A DNA stretch of 64,000 bases. It comes from Pardosa pseudoannulata (Eukaryota; Arthropoda; Arachnida; Araneae; Lycosidae). The position numbers and the translations under genes were made by a program. The notes beneath the pieces are model-generated. The model was not told the DNA's origin. It did no database searches and saw only the letters and a program-made list of their open reading frames with translations. Below, one piece after another: positions 34,518 to 48,702 of the stretch. Every line of letters starts with the position of its first letter. Position 1 is the first letter of the stretch. The DNA is taken from the NCBI GenBank assembly GCA_032207245.1, contig CM063508.1, positions 92,064,600 through 92,128,599 on the forward strand, read 5' to 3'.

Positions 34518-35801
34518 TCTAATATCACTCATTACCATGCTTATAAAGTTATTTTTACACCTTATTTCCAATGAATAATGCTGTTTTTTAAATATTTTAA
34601 AATTTTGTCGTAATTTGCTTTTACGACCAAAAAGATTGTATTTATTTGAATGCAAATCTCTTCGAGAGGCCTAAAGGGCTATCAGACTTTTGTATGTATA
34701 CTTGAACACTAGTTATATGGCATGCTATACATATATCCTCAAATATCACTCTTTAATATGCTTATAAAGTTGTTTTTCCACCTAATTTCCAATAAATAAT
34801 GCTGTTTTCTAAATATTTTAAAATTTTGTCGTAGTTTGCTTTTACGACCAAGAAGATCGTATTTATCTGAATGGAAATCTCTGCGAGAGGTCTAAAGGGC
34901 TATCATACTTTTGTATGTATACTTGAACACTATGGTATGCTATATATATATGCTCAGATATCACTCTTTACCATGCTTATAAAGTTATCTTTAGACCTCA
35001 TTTCCAATGAATAATGCTGTTTTTTAAATATTTTAAAATTTTGTCGTAGTTTGCTTTTACGACCAAGAAGATCGTATTTATCTGAATGGAAATCTCTGCG
35101 AGAGGTCTAAAGGGCTATCAGACTTTTGTATGTATACTTGAACACTATGGTGTGCTATATATATATGCTCAGATATCACTCATTACCATGCTTATAAAGT
35201 TATTTTTACACCTTATTTCCAATGAATAATTCTGTTTTTTAAATATTTTAAAATTTTGTCGTAGTTTGCTTTTACGACCAAGAAGATCGTATTTATCTGA
35301 ATGGAAATCTCTGCGAGAGGTCTAAAGGGCTATCAGACTTTTGTATGTATACTTGAACACTATGGTATGCTATATATATATGCTCAGATATCACTCTTTA
35401 CCATGTTTATAAAGTTGTTTTTCCACCTAATTTCCAATGAATAATGCTGTTTTTTAAATATTTTAAAATTTTGTCGTAGTTTGCTTTTACGACCAAGAAG
35501 ATCGTATTTATCTGAATGGAAATCTCTACGAGAGGTCTAAAGGGCTATCAGACTTTTGTATGTATACTTGAACACTATGGTGTGCTATATATATATATGC
35601 TCAAATATCACTCTTTATTATGCTTATAAAGTTGTTTTTCCACCTAATTTCCAATGAATAATGCTGTTTTTTAAATATTTTAAAATTTTGTCGTAGTTTG
35701 CTTTTACGACCAAGAAGATCGTATTTATCTGAATGGAAATCTCTGCGAGAGGTCTAAAGGGCTATCAGACTTTTGTATGTATACTTGAACACTATGGTAT
35801 G

Positions 35802-35841
<40 letters not shown>

Positions 35842-36265
35842 TCAGATATCACTCTTTACCATGTTTATAAAGTTGTTTTTCCACCTAATTTCCAATGAAT
35901 AATGCTGTTTTTTAAATATTTTAAAATTTTGTCGTAGTTTGCTTTTACGACCAAGAAGATCGTATTTATCTGAATGGAAATCTCTGCGAGAGGTCTAAAG
36001 GGCTATCAGACTTTTGTATGTATACTTGAACACTAGTTATATGACATGCTATACACTTTTTACCATGCTCAAATATCACTTTTTACCATGCTTATAAAGT
36101 TGTTTTTCCACCTAATTTCCAATAAATAATGCAGTTTTTTAAAGATTCTAAATTTTCTTCATTTGTTTTCACGACTAATCAGATCGATCTAATCTGAATG
36201 AAAATCTCTGCGAGTTGTCTAAAGGGCTGTCATACTTTTATATGTATACTTGAACACTCGATAAT
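34470..36265 (+). repeat. ~215-bp tandem array, about 8 units, downstream of gene 4
   Basis: The GTCTAAAGGGCTATCA marker recurs near 34668, 34890, 35105, 35318, 35536, 35753, 35995 and 36216, spaced about 213-242 bp. Each unit opens with a TATATA tract of variable length (4 to ~20 dinucleotides), which explains the spacing changes. It also contains a short hairpin, GTCGTA...TACGAC. The outer units are the most diverged. No receptor coding sequence was found in it. Confidence 0.95.
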
Positions 36266-37420
36266 TCTAAAAGAAGTATTTATCATTTATAGTTCAAATT
36301 TTTAATGCGTGTTCTTTTTACTATGAAAATGCTTAATACTCATGTTACAAAGAAAGAGGAGAGGAGAAATTGAAGACCAAAGATGTGCTGTATTAATGTA
36401 GTGATTATTGTAAATGAAGTAACTTCATTGTATCTACGCCACTTAGTCAGAGAATGGTACTTGATAGTATCAGTTAAACAGCTTATCATTTGATAGTATC
36501 AGTTAAATCAGTTATTAATAGTTACAGTACACCCAGCTATTTGAATGATTGTACTGATTATCCAGATAGCTGTAGGATTTAAGGAAATAATTTTATAACA
36601 TTATGATAGTACTATATTATTACATACACTTGAGTATAACGCTTACCTAAAACTTGACATACAAGTAATTGGGAAAATTGCAATCAAATTTTAAAGCAGT
36701 TTGAATGGATTAAGCATCAACGATCTGTGAATGAATAAAAAATAAGACTACAAGTCCCTCATGCTTGTCATAACTGGTCTTCTGAGTTCATTGGCGGATT
36801 TTGTTTTCTATGAGATGGCTGTACTAGCTTCAATTGAAGACTTGTACATACCCTTTCTTATGAGGTATTAAATACGAAGAAGTGTGTCTTCTTTATTCCT
36901 CTTCATTCTAAAAGTTAGAAAAGTTTTTCCACAGCGAGTAAGTTAGATAGTTAATAAAGAGATCTAGTTTACTTAAGCATTTAAGACGCAACCTGTGCAA
37001 TATGCAGAATAAAATGGGGACAGCTGTTTAAGTTGAAAACTCGACCATCAGAAAGTTAATAATTCGTGTTTCTAACATTCTTGTATAAAAGAAATGCAAT
37101 AGAATTGGAACATAGATGCAACACTACTTCTCAGTAAGATAATTAGCTTTTTATTTTTCCTATAACACTTTTGTTTATTTAAAAGTATATCGGGGAATTC
37201 TAGAAAGCAGTAAAAGTTATTCCGAGTATCAATCGCACCTTAAAATATTGTCCTAAATTTTTGAAGAAAAAATTATGCCCGTTGTATAATACGATAGATA
37301 TAAATATGATGGATATTTGAAAATTAATTTGGATAAAATTTTGTTGCCAAAGATTATGTTAAAACATTTATGTTTCTAATAAAGTTCTCTTTTGCTTTTG
37401 GGCTTTCCGAAAACACTAGC
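36266..37420. other. Intergenic, nothing recognised
   Basis: Only a short direct repeat, TTGATAGTATCAGTTAAA, at about 36460 and 36491. Confidence 0.45.
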
Positions 37421-38396
37421 ATATAGCCCGTCATATGACGGTATCAGTTAATTTTTTTAATTTTCCAGAATTGTAAAGTACCCTATAAGGCAGATAAAAA
37501 AATTGTTTGGTTTTTTGGCTGAGAATTATCTGGTAGACGTTCAATAAGTTTTTGTCTTCATACTCCTCTAAAGTCTCCAGATACTGGTTTGGTTTGGTTT
37601 GGAGTGCTACGGTCTACTTTTTGCAACACGAGGGCTAATGAGACCGGGACCTACAGCTTAAAGCCGATTCCGAACGGCTACGAACATCCATGCCACAGTG
37701 GGATTCGAACCCACGAACTCCGGTACCGAAGGTCAGCACCCTAACCAATCGGCCATCGTTCGGCCCAGATACTGAGAATGCAGTTTAGAATCACGTTGAA
37801 TTCATTTAGTAAAGATAATTCAAAGTTTTCTTAGCTACTTCGAAATTATCGTTAAGTTCTTCCCAATGTTTTTAAAGGAATGAAACTATCATTTCCACTA
37901 CACCCTGGAAGTGGATAAAATTTGTTTTTAATACTTGTAGTAAAATTTTCATTGCAACAAAAAATAATCGATGATTAAATTTAAAATTGTCACATATGTG
38001 CCTAATCTGTTATTTAAGACAAATATCAAAGAAAATTATTTACGTAATATCTAAGTTCAGTGATAAAACGTATGAAAATAATGCACAAGATATTTAAATA
38101 ATTTATAATAAGAAATTGTTAAATGAGATGGTTAAAGGAATGACGTCATAATGCCAGAAAAAAATGTTATTTTTACCTATCTATTATGTGGTAAATTGAT
38201 AAATTTAATCGCCTGTTCTTAACCGGGGAAAATAGGGCTTGAAATAATGGCATTAAATGCTAAAAAAGGGAGGAAGGGGTGGATTTCAAACATTGCTAAC
38301 CCGAACTTATCTAGAATCCAATATGGATGCCTCTATCCATTCCAGGTCCAACCGCTTGATAAATTCGAGGACAGACCGACAGATAACTTAAGCTAT
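37421..38396. mobile_element. Unclassified element X, copy 2, with nested SINE-A
   Basis: Starts CATATAGCCCGTCATATGACG and ends near GACAGATAACTTAAGC, like 15586-16340. It shares TTCATACTCCTCTAAAGTCT and CTCTATCCATTCCAG. A SINE-A sits inside at 37587-37764. Longer than copy 1 even without the SINE, so one copy is internally rearranged. The 77-codon frame at 38247 overlaps the conserved end and is not recognised. Confidence 0.7.
37587..37764 (-). mobile_element. SINE-A copy 3 with perfect target-site duplication
   Basis: On the minus strand: GGCCGAACGATGGCCGATTG head, B box GTGGGTTCGAATCCCAC, and tail CCAAACCAAACCAAAC. Flanked by CCAGATACTG at 37577-37586 and 37765-37774. The uninterrupted site is seen in element X copy 1 (TCCCGATACTG near 15745). 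Defines the SINE-A length as 178 bp. Confidence 0.94.
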
Positions 38397-40554
38397 TACT
38401 ATATAGGAGATTTAACGACTTCTAGTGAACTAACGGATGCCGAATTTTGCCTTAAAATTCCTAATTCTCAGTTTAGATAAAGTGATCTGCAATTTTCTAG
38501 GCAAAAAGTTTAGACTTTTTGAAAATGAATGGTTAAAAAAATTTGTATTCCATTGAAAAAAATATGAGAACTGCTGTGGTAAAGATGTGTCTTGGATCGT
38601 TTAAGAGGTTAATTATTCCAGGGCCTATTTTGATATAAGTCCAGTTCAAGAATGAGAACTGGTGCAAAAATTCAGTCCTAGGACAGATCAAAATTCTCAA
38701 AAGATGCAGAAGTGGCCTAACCTTTGCAAAATCAACGACGCAAAATAATAGATCCACTAGGTGTATTTCCATTAAATAGTCCAACTCCACATTAGTGTAT
38801 TCTACCGAAAATTTGACAGAGGAACTGGTATGAAAAATCGAAAAAGGACGCTACAGACAGAGGAGAAAGCATTAACACAAAAAGCAGTCAACCTACCTGC
38901 TCCGAAAAAAAAATGCCAAGTGGAATGTCTAAAGATGCGTGTATGTGTCAAGTAACCGCAGGCCCAATTTGGTGTTAACTAAAATTGCGCAGGCGATAGA
39001 AAATTGGAAACCCTTGACTACAGTAGTTCGAAAAAGGGAATTAACTCTAAATCAATTGGCATGGAGGGAGGGACAATACTTGGTATGGATCACCCACATT
39101 TGAAAGATCTAGGTCTTTTTTGTCTACCCTTTCATATCTTCTCCTCAAGAACATCCTTATGTACTCTTAGGGTCGTATAAAAACTTTAAAAGTGGAGACC
39201 TGTTTGTTTTACTGTCCGATATTCTTGTTGTGTTAGTATATTCTTATCTTACTATATAAGAGAGATACATTTCTTGAAAAGTCATATATTTTTAATTTTG
39301 TGAGTCAGTCAGAAAAAAAATTTACTTTTGCCAAATCTATGATGTACAGTAAAAAATGGAAGAAAACACTTGACAGCCAGAAATCAGCCCAACGCTTAAA
39401 CTTGCAAAGATACTGATATATGCAGAGTGAATGTGACTGATAATTCATCTTGTAATAATGACCAATCCCTGAGATAGTACTTAGAATATTGGTTAGTTGA
39501 TAATTTCATATTTTGTCTCCCAATAAAATTAGAATAGTTGAAATTGTATTGTATTTAGAAAAAATATCGCCTTATATAGTTCATTCGTTGAATCGATTCC
39601 ATGGATGTATCCATACACACACCAGAAGTTGGACAGATAGATGACGGTCTCTCGGGGCTAAAAATTGCAAAATAAAATGGAAATGAAAATGGTAAGGATA
39701 TGAGAGTCCATAGAATAAAAAAAATGACGTTCATATAGTAGAAAACTCAATACTCGTACTCATAGTTTGCTTCATCAATGAAACATAAACGTTAGGAATA
39801 AAGTAATTTTCCTAGTAAGCAAGATCAAGAAGAAAACTACAAATGTGAATAATGACTGTTCCTAATATTGAGAAATTATATTAAATATATTATAATAAGT
39901 ATATAATAATGCTTTTTCTTAGTTAAAAATGTATTTATTTATTTTCATTTTATATCAATATTTTTTACATAGTTATCAAGTTTATTTATAATTGGTACGG
40001 AATGCTTGTGTGAATGAACACAACTTTTCTTAAAAAAAAAAAGAAAAAATATGGAAATGAAAACGAATGTTTTTAATATTCTTTAAAACATTGTGAATGA
40101 TTTGTAATTCTTTGTAAAGTTGTTTTTATGAACTGTTACAATTATTAAACAACAATAATTATTTTAAAGAATTTACAATTTATATTTTATTCTATTGGTT
40201 TGTATTAAATAATTCATATATTCTATTTCTTTAGATAAAAACACATTTTTTATTATCAAGGTATTTCAATTTGTTTGCACTACTCATAAATTCGTCTTTA
40301 TGTTGAATATATGAAATATATCTTTAGAATATGTAATAATTTCACTTCACGTAAATAATTTAATTTATTTTTGCTTTGTGCATTTAATCAAATATTGCTT
40401 TGCATGAAAAATAATTTCAGTTTTTATTACTTTCTAAATCTTTTCTAGCTATCATAAATACATGTTATTCTACAAAATGTATGTATATAATGATTTGTAG
40501 AAATGATTTGAAGAAAGTCAAGTCCATATTATGAGGATATATACTATAGATTCA
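38397..40554. other. Intergenic, no supported gene
   Basis: Open frames are short and unrecognised, including 38533-38790 on minus. 38780-39200 is GC-richer than its surroundings and could be an old element, but no ends or motifs were identified. Confidence 0.4.
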
Positions 40555-41019
40555 CAGTAGACTTCCTTTAAACCGACCTCTGTTTAAGCAGGTATTCCCT
40601 TTAAGCGGATTAACTATATCAATTACGAAAATAATAAAGAACAGGGAGAAATAAAAAAAGTGATCCTTTAATTGTGTAATTTAAGCATTGGGAATGGTTC
40701 CATGCAATATGTAACAATATGCAATTACTTCCTCAATTGATGTGCAGCTTTTATTTTTATTTATTTTATTTATTTTTTTATGGCAAAATTTTACAGAAAT
40801 TCGTCGAATTTCCATTCTTTATCAGAAATAAATAACTGAGTTATTTAAGTATTCCCATTATTTACGTGTAAAACAACAAATTTTCTAAATCAGCAAATTT
40901 AATAAATGCTAACTTTAACTGTGAGAAAATGTATTTCAACCAATAAAATATTTTTGTATTCTTAACCGAAATTTTGCTTGATACGGTCGCAGTTAGGCCG
41001 GTTACGAGAAACTCTACTG
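40555..41019. mobile_element. pogo/Tigger-type MITE
   Basis: 465 bp between CAGTAGACTTCC...AAACCGACC and, reversed from the right, CAGTAGAGTTTC...AACCGGCC. TA follows the right end; CA, probably a mutated TA, precedes the left. The ends resemble those of 8481-9290. No coding sequence. Confidence 0.75.
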
Positions 41020-41021
41020 TA

Positions 41022-43435
41022 CATCTTGATAGTTTTAATAACAAATGTGCCACAGAATTAAGTTGGTGAAACATTCCCATGACATTCACCTTAGTTAAAA
41101 ACAGGACAATAATTATTTTCTGTTAAAACTCTGTACTAGCTTTTAATTCGAAATATAGTTAGAGAAATATGTTTTATTATTAACTGAACTTTACAATATA
41201 GGCTATTTACTAAAATGATACAAGGTATGTGGAATTTTATGAATTCTATGAATATCAGATTCAAAGTATTTCATATAATTTATTCTTTCAATTTGTTTAT
41301 ATTTATTAAAATAAATGTCTTCTTTTGTATTTATAAAATAACAAATCAGTATAATTTATAAACTAACACTAAAATCATATTTTCTTTTTAATTAAATTGC
41401 AACATTTAAAACGAAATTATATCTACTAACTATGCATATGTCTCTGCTTTATATAACTGTAACTGACTTCAGAGTTAAACTGATTATAATAAAGATATCT
41501 GGATCTATTTTTGTCTATTAATCATTTTGGAGTAGCGGTTGGTTTATTACAAACAAGTTATTTCCAAACTATGAACTTATTTTTCTATTTCATAATATAT
41601 AATTTCAGATCTGTTCACTGAAGTGTAACGATCATTAAAACTTTTAAATATAATAAAGAATGGGAGAAAAAAAAGGTTCTAAATATGCCAAGACCTGTAT
41701 TAGATCTAATAAAAAAAGTTATTGGATTAAAACATTTCTTATTGGCATATCTTAAAATTATGATATATTAACACTACAGGTAAGAATAAATTCCTTTAAT
41801 TTCTCCGATTTAGATTCAGTTTATACATTCCCCATGGTATGTAGGGACATTTTTTTGTTCAATGTGTGGTTAAAAAAAAACACGTTTCGCGATATACCTA
41901 TTGGTTTTGATGTAAATATATCTTTTAATTGATTGCCATATAATATTGTCATGTTAAATAGTTTTTCTTTTATGCTATATTCTGTAAACCTAAGTCATAA
42001 AAAAGATAGAAATATATAATGCAGAAAAGTTTAATGTTCTAAAGTAACTAATAATCTTAATTCCGTTCCTGCATTTCTAAATCTGATTTAGACGAGAAAG
42101 AAGGCCAAGATCAGAGGCAATGATGGCAGTTAATGGCGAATGGCAGTAGATGTTAAACTCCTTTTAAAGTTAACAACAACCACGCTATATGATTAACAAT
42201 TATCCCCGCTAATATTAGACCCATTATCCCAATAAAAGTCAGTGACTAGATGCCTGTCCAAGAAGGTTAGGAACACAATGCACTTCACTTGAGGGAAATT
42301 TGGCTAACGATTCTATATTTCTATCTTACTGAATCTCAGATTTAACTGAGAATATAAAAGATTGTTTTATTATCCACTCCTTTATTAACGAGTATAATTG
42401 TGATTCTGATATACGATTCAATTATTGATAATGACTACTTAAAGTTCTCCCTTGTAAAAATGGTGGCTATGATATTCTCCTGTCAGGCAAAATGGTGAGG
42501 CTTTAAATCCTGCATATGTTTGTATGGTTTAATTAGAAAACGGTATACACTAGAAAAAAATACAACTCGTATTTAGATTGGATTGGACGGGCTGTGTGTT
42601 TCATAGTTCTTTTTTCAACCTAAAAGAAAAACTGTTCTAACGAAAGGTTTCTTATAGTCATAGATAAGAAAAGATGTACGGAAACTTTGGAACTTCACAA
42701 CATGAATATAAATACTTAATTAAAAAATACTTATTACCCATTTTCTTTAGTGGGATGGATTATATTTAAAGAAAAAATGTTATTTAAGTTATTTGAAGTT
42801 ATTAAATACTAATTCTGAATTTTATAATATCACATATATATATATTAATGCCTGTGACATTTTTAGTCTTCATTGGATTAGGAAAATTATGTAATGAAAA
42901 TGGGTAACTTAAGTGAAAGTTACGTGACTGGAAATGGGTGAAAATAATGTATTCAAGAATGTCAAGAATGTCTTTAAGATTTTCAAGTCTCCAAATTTGA
43001 TCATGAAATAAATGTAATTAAAAGAAAAAGAATAAAAAATAAATATTTGTAAGAATGTTTCTTTTTTTAAAAAACTGTGTTTAACAGGACATAGACGATT
43101 GAAACAATCTTTTCTATACAGAGTACAGAAAGATGTTAGAACAAAGGGGTGACAGAGTGTATTGACGTAATGCAATTACATTAATTCGACTACAAATTAC
43201 TTTTGACCACTTTTCTATCTTTTAAAGAATTACTTAATGAGGTGTCTGGAAAGTTTAACTAAAAGTAGTGAATGCATCTCTTCAAACAATGTTTTAAAAC
43301 TTATGGCACCATTTCATATAAAGGACCAACAAAAAATGCAAGAAAAAATGTAAAAATTGGTTCACCCTCCAAGGAAAAAAAGTTGTGAACGATCTGTAGC
43401 CAAATATCAACAACAGTATACACACTTATTGTCCC
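41022..43435. other. AT-rich intergenic, nothing recognised
   Basis: No long frame on either strand and no repeat structure beyond homopolymers. The minus frame at 42909-43175 is unrecognised. Confidence 0.45.
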
Positions 43436-43439
43436 TACC

Positions 43440-44847
<1,408 letters not shown>

Positions 44848-45358
44848 CGTGACGTCACATTTCTGGTATTACGGCTTTATCCTTTAGGAGGTGTTGGTCC
44901 AACCCACATTTGTAAGCCTTCGTAAAACTCCCTAATATTTATCACCAGTAAAATTTTTAAGAAATAAAATACCATGATGTTAGATTTGTATTCTGAACTT
45001 TTATTTCCACTTTTACTGTTACAACAATTATCCATATAAAGTTTGGATCTATATAAAAGATTTTTTTATATGGATTCGCATAACAAAAAATAGTATTTTT
45101 ACGTGACGTCACATTTCTAGTACTACGGCTTGATCATGTAGGAGGTGTTAGTCCAATCCATATAAGCCTTCGTAAAACTTCATAATATTTATCACCAGGT
45201 CCTCTCTTTTTAAGAAACAAAATGCCATGAGGTTAGATTTGTATTCTGAACTTTTATTTCCACTCTTACTGTTATAACAATTATCCATATAAAGTTTGGA
45301 TCTATATAAAAGATTTTTTATATGGATCTACATAACCAAAAATAGTATTTTTACATAA
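44848..45358. repeat. Two ~250-bp tandem copies with a TGACGTCA palindrome
   Basis: TACGTGACGTCACATTTCT begins at about 44848 and 45099. Each is followed by AGGAGGTGTT, TTCGTAAAACT, ATATTTATCACCAG and a 3' inverted repeat (ATCCATATAAAG...CTATATAAAAG...TATATGGAT). The function of the cAMP-response-element-like palindrome is unknown. Confidence 0.9.
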
Positions 45359-45469
45359 AGAGATGAAATATTGACGTATTTGAATGCCAAATAATGTAAT
45401 AAAACACAAAAAGTATATTGTTTAAAATAATAAAACATGTTAAAATTTTTAATGATTATAAAACAAATT

Positions 45470-46539
45470 CACAAAAAATTACAAGTCATTACTTAATGCC
45501 ATCAAACAAAAGTGAATAAGTCAAAATTGTTCCAAATGTTGCTAATATGGTACTTCGTTTCATTCTTACAATTACCCATACGGTCATAGAGATTTCGTCT
45601 GTCACAAGTTGAAGAAATCGTAAGTAAGAACATATATTTTCTGGATTACTTTCTTTCATTTTCTTCAACTTATCTTTAATATTTGAAGAGGTTAAAATAT
45701 TAAAGACATGTTAAAATTTTTAAGTAAATTGCTTAAAACAATAAAGCATGTTAAAATTTTTAATGATTAAAAAACAAGTTTAAAAAAATTACAAGTCATT
45801 ACTTAATGCCATCAAACAAAAGTGAATAAGTCTAAATTGTTCCGAATGTTGTTAATATGGTACTTATTTTTATTCTTATAATTCCCCATACGGTCATAGA
45901 GATTTCGTCGTCCACAACTTGAAGAAATCGTAAGTAAGAACATATATTTTCTGGATTGCTTTCTTTCATTTTCTTCGACTGATCTTTAATATTTGAAGAG
46001 GTTAAAATATTAAAGACATGTTGATTTTTAAGTAAATTGTTTAAAACAATAAAACATGTTAAAACTTTTAAGTAAATTGTTTAAAACAATAGAACATATT
46101 AACACTTTTAAGTAAATTGTTTAAAACAATAAAACATGTTAAAATTTTTAATGATTAAAAAACAAATTCACAAAAAATTACAAGTCATTACTTAATGCCA
46201 TCAAACAAAAGTGGATAAGTCAAAATTGTTCCAAATGTTGCTAATATGGTACTTCTTTTTAATCTTACAATTCCCCGTACAGTCATAGAAATTTCGTCTT
46301 CCACAAGTTGAAGAAATCGTAAGTAAGAACATATATTTTCTGGATTGCTTTCTTTCATTTTCTTCGACTGATCTTTAATATTTAAAGAGGTTAAAATATT
46401 AATGACATGTTAAAATTTTTAAGTAAATTGTTTAAAACAATAAAACATGTTAAAATTTTTAAGTAAATTGTTTAAAACAATAAAACATGTTAAAAACTTT
46501 TAATGATTAAAAAATAAATCCCCCCAAAATTACAAGTCA
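45470..46539 (-). repeat. Three tandem copies of the 3' end of gene 5
   Basis: Minus-strand copies of the last ~60 codons of the gene at 46540-47676, with stop codons at about 45495, 45805 and 46195 (spacing 310-390 bp). Each stays recognisable from the IKDQSKKMKESNPEN region through TILTYSLLFDGIK. Each breaks abruptly at TTAATATTTGAAGAG(G), where the true gene continues into ATATCGGGAAC. The spacers hold 1-3 copies of a ~40-bp subrepeat (AAGTAAATTGTTTAAAACAA), which explains the unequal spacing. Confidence 0.92.
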
Positions 46540-47676
46540 TTACTTAATGCCATCAAACAAAAGTGAATAAGTCAAAATTGTTCCAAATGTTGCTAATATG
46601 GTACTTCGTTTTAGTCTTACAATTCCCCATACGGTCATAGAGATTTCGTCTTCCACAACTTGAAGAAATCGTAAGTAAGAACATATATTTTCTGGATTGC
46701 TTTCTTTCATTTTCTTCGACTGATCTTTAATATTTGAAGAGATATCGGGAACAATAGAAGCCGTTAGAGTCACTGTGATAAAAATCATGAAACTCGCTAA
46801 AAATGATGCAGTCAAAATGCTATAAAGGTAATTCATTGCCATTTCATCTGGATGCAAAACGGTGGCCAAACAAAAATACATCACAAAAGCGGTGAATATA
46901 AAACCGATAAATATCGGAATCGCCATTTTTGAATCAATATATTTTATTAAGTTTTTGATTGCACAGTAAATATCGGATAGCTTTTCGTAGTTTCTTTGGC
47001 CATCGACTGTTATTAAGTAAAGAAAACTGTTGAGTAAATTCTTAATATCCCAACAAATATTAACGTAATAAATTGCAAAAACTGTAATGGGCATACTGAG
47101 TAAAATACAAGAATTATAAGAGATTATAAAAGGGAATATGTATTTTACAACAGCACTACGAGATGCTAATCCATACGAAATTATTTCCACAGTTTCTTTT
47201 CTTAATGCTAATGTTATAAATGAAAGCATAAATAAAATAACGTTCATGATCACGACTGTAGAACTCCAAAGTATTATAAACGATGGGGATTGAAAGAGCC
47301 TATATTTTTTAGGAGTAAAAAAGTGTATTTTTCTTGCTATAATTTCAAATTCTTTTACATGAATACTTAAGTAAATACGAAGAAATAAATGGATGAACAC
47401 TATAATCATATATACACACATTGCCTTAATAATAGATTTGCCATTATATACATAAAATACAGGTATAGTTAAGAAGATCTGAAAACAGAAGGATGCAAAG
47501 CTGATAACTACATTGGCGAAATTCGAGAGACAGTACGAAGCAAGTCTTGATCTTGCATCATATTTTATTGCTCCACCTTTTAAAATTCCACATACATTAA
47601 AAAGATAAAATACATATGTATACCTTTTATTGGATTGGTTATACAGCATTTGTCGAACTTCAGTAGTATTTGCCAT
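46540..47676 (-). CDS. Gustatory-receptor-like 7-TM chemoreceptor, intronless (gene 5)
   Basis: The open frame runs up to a TTG at 47724, but the first ATG is at 47676. This gives MANTTEVRQM... and 378 residues, matching the family. It is the only receptor on the minus strand. Motifs: FYLFNVCGILKGGAIKYDARSR, YEKLSDIYCAIKNLIKYIDS, NICSYLRFLQVVEDEISMTVWGIVRLKR and a last helix ATFGTILTYSLLFDG. Seven hydrophobic spans. No stops or frameshifts. Three truncated copies of its 3' end lie immediately downstream. By family, a chemosensory membrane receptor; ligand unknown. Confidence 0.78.
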   Translation of the reverse strand: MANTTEVRQMLYNQSNKRYTYVFYLFNVCGILKGGAIKYDARSRLASYCLSNFANVVISFASFCFQIFLTIPVFYVYNGKSIIKAMCVYMIIVFIHLFLRIYLSIHVKEFEIIARKIHFFTPKKYRLFQSPSFIILWSSTVVIMNVILFMLSFITLALRKETVEIISYGLASRSAVVKYIFPFIISYNSCILLSMPITVFAIYYVNICWDIKNLLNSFLYLITVDGQRNYEKLSDIYCAIKNLIKYIDSKMAIPIFIGFIFTAFVMYFCLATVLHPDEMAMNYLYSILTASFLASFMIFITVTLTASIVPDISSNIKDQSKKMKESNPENICSYLRFLQVVEDEISMTVWGIVRLKRSTILATFGTILTYSLLFDGIK

Positions 47677-47724
47677 CGTATAGAAAATACAGCCTATTTT
47701 GTATTTAGAATAAAATTTCTCCAA

Positions 47725-48571
47725 TTACATAGAAAAAAAGAAAGATTTCCCATTGCGTGTGTTATTCCTAAAATATTAATATTCGCTTAACAGTCTTTCG
47801 CATAAACTATATAGTGTACAACATGCAAACGCTTCACCTGGTGAATCAAAGTACACCTTGATGAAATAGATTAAGTGATGGTTCTAATGTATTCGAAGTG
47901 AAGGCAAACTATTATATTATCGACTTTTATGTTTTTCTTTTCTTACTTGACGTATCGGCAAATTTTATCTACTTAAAAGCACTTACGAATTAATAGGAAT
48001 AATAATCGATGTATTTTTAATCAGTGTAAAACTCACTTTCCACAACTTTTGTTATTCAGTGTATTGAAAATATTTTTCTTGTTATTATAACTATAGAATA
48101 TAAAATTATTCGTTTAATAAAAAAATTGATGAAATACGAAAATGAATAATTGCTGAGATTCGGTTGCCAGATACTTTAAATTTTAAGCACATTTATTCAG
48201 TTATTTAAAATTAATAATAATAATAATAATAATAACAAATAAGGATATTAATATGATAATAGTAAATGTAATTATCAAAACACAGTACAGTCTCAGTAAT
48301 AAGATGTGGACTGGATTGGACTTATCTGGAATTATTAGAAACTCGAACTATCGAAAATGAGTGATTTATTAAAATAGAAATAAAAATAGAATCAGAATTT
48401 TTAATTTAAAAGTATATTGCAATTAAAAAATGTACTTACATGATATTATCACATCAAATGCTGAAGATAAGTTATTTAGTCTTCAAACAATTGTCAATTA
48501 TTTTTTGTGTGACAGTATCACGCCATCTTTTGAGCATCATATTTTGGGCTGGAATCACCACAAGCTGTTGT
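47725..48571. other. Intergenic 5' flank of gene 5
   Basis: Holds an (AAT)n run near 48208-48236. The upstream motif of genes 1, 2 and 6 was not found here. Confidence 0.5.
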
Positions 48572-48622
48572 AGAGCCGCTGTAGCTCAGTCGATAAAGAC
48601 AACGATCTCGTAATTGAGAGGT
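48572..48622 (+). mobile_element. SINE-B head fragment
   Basis: GAGCCGCTGTAGCTCAGTCG through AACGATCTCGTAATTGAGAG, then unrelated sequence. Only the tRNA-like A-box part remains. Confidence 0.75.
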
Positions 48623-48702
48623 ATTGGCAAACATTTTATGACTTGCGTTGAGGTACCTTGAGGACACCTTGAGGACATCTTTTTTACCTCATCAAATCTA
48701 AA

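Noticed and set aside
47677..47724. Upstream extension of gene 5 to TTG
   Set aside because: Non-ATG start; the ATG at 47676 yields 378 residues as in the other members.
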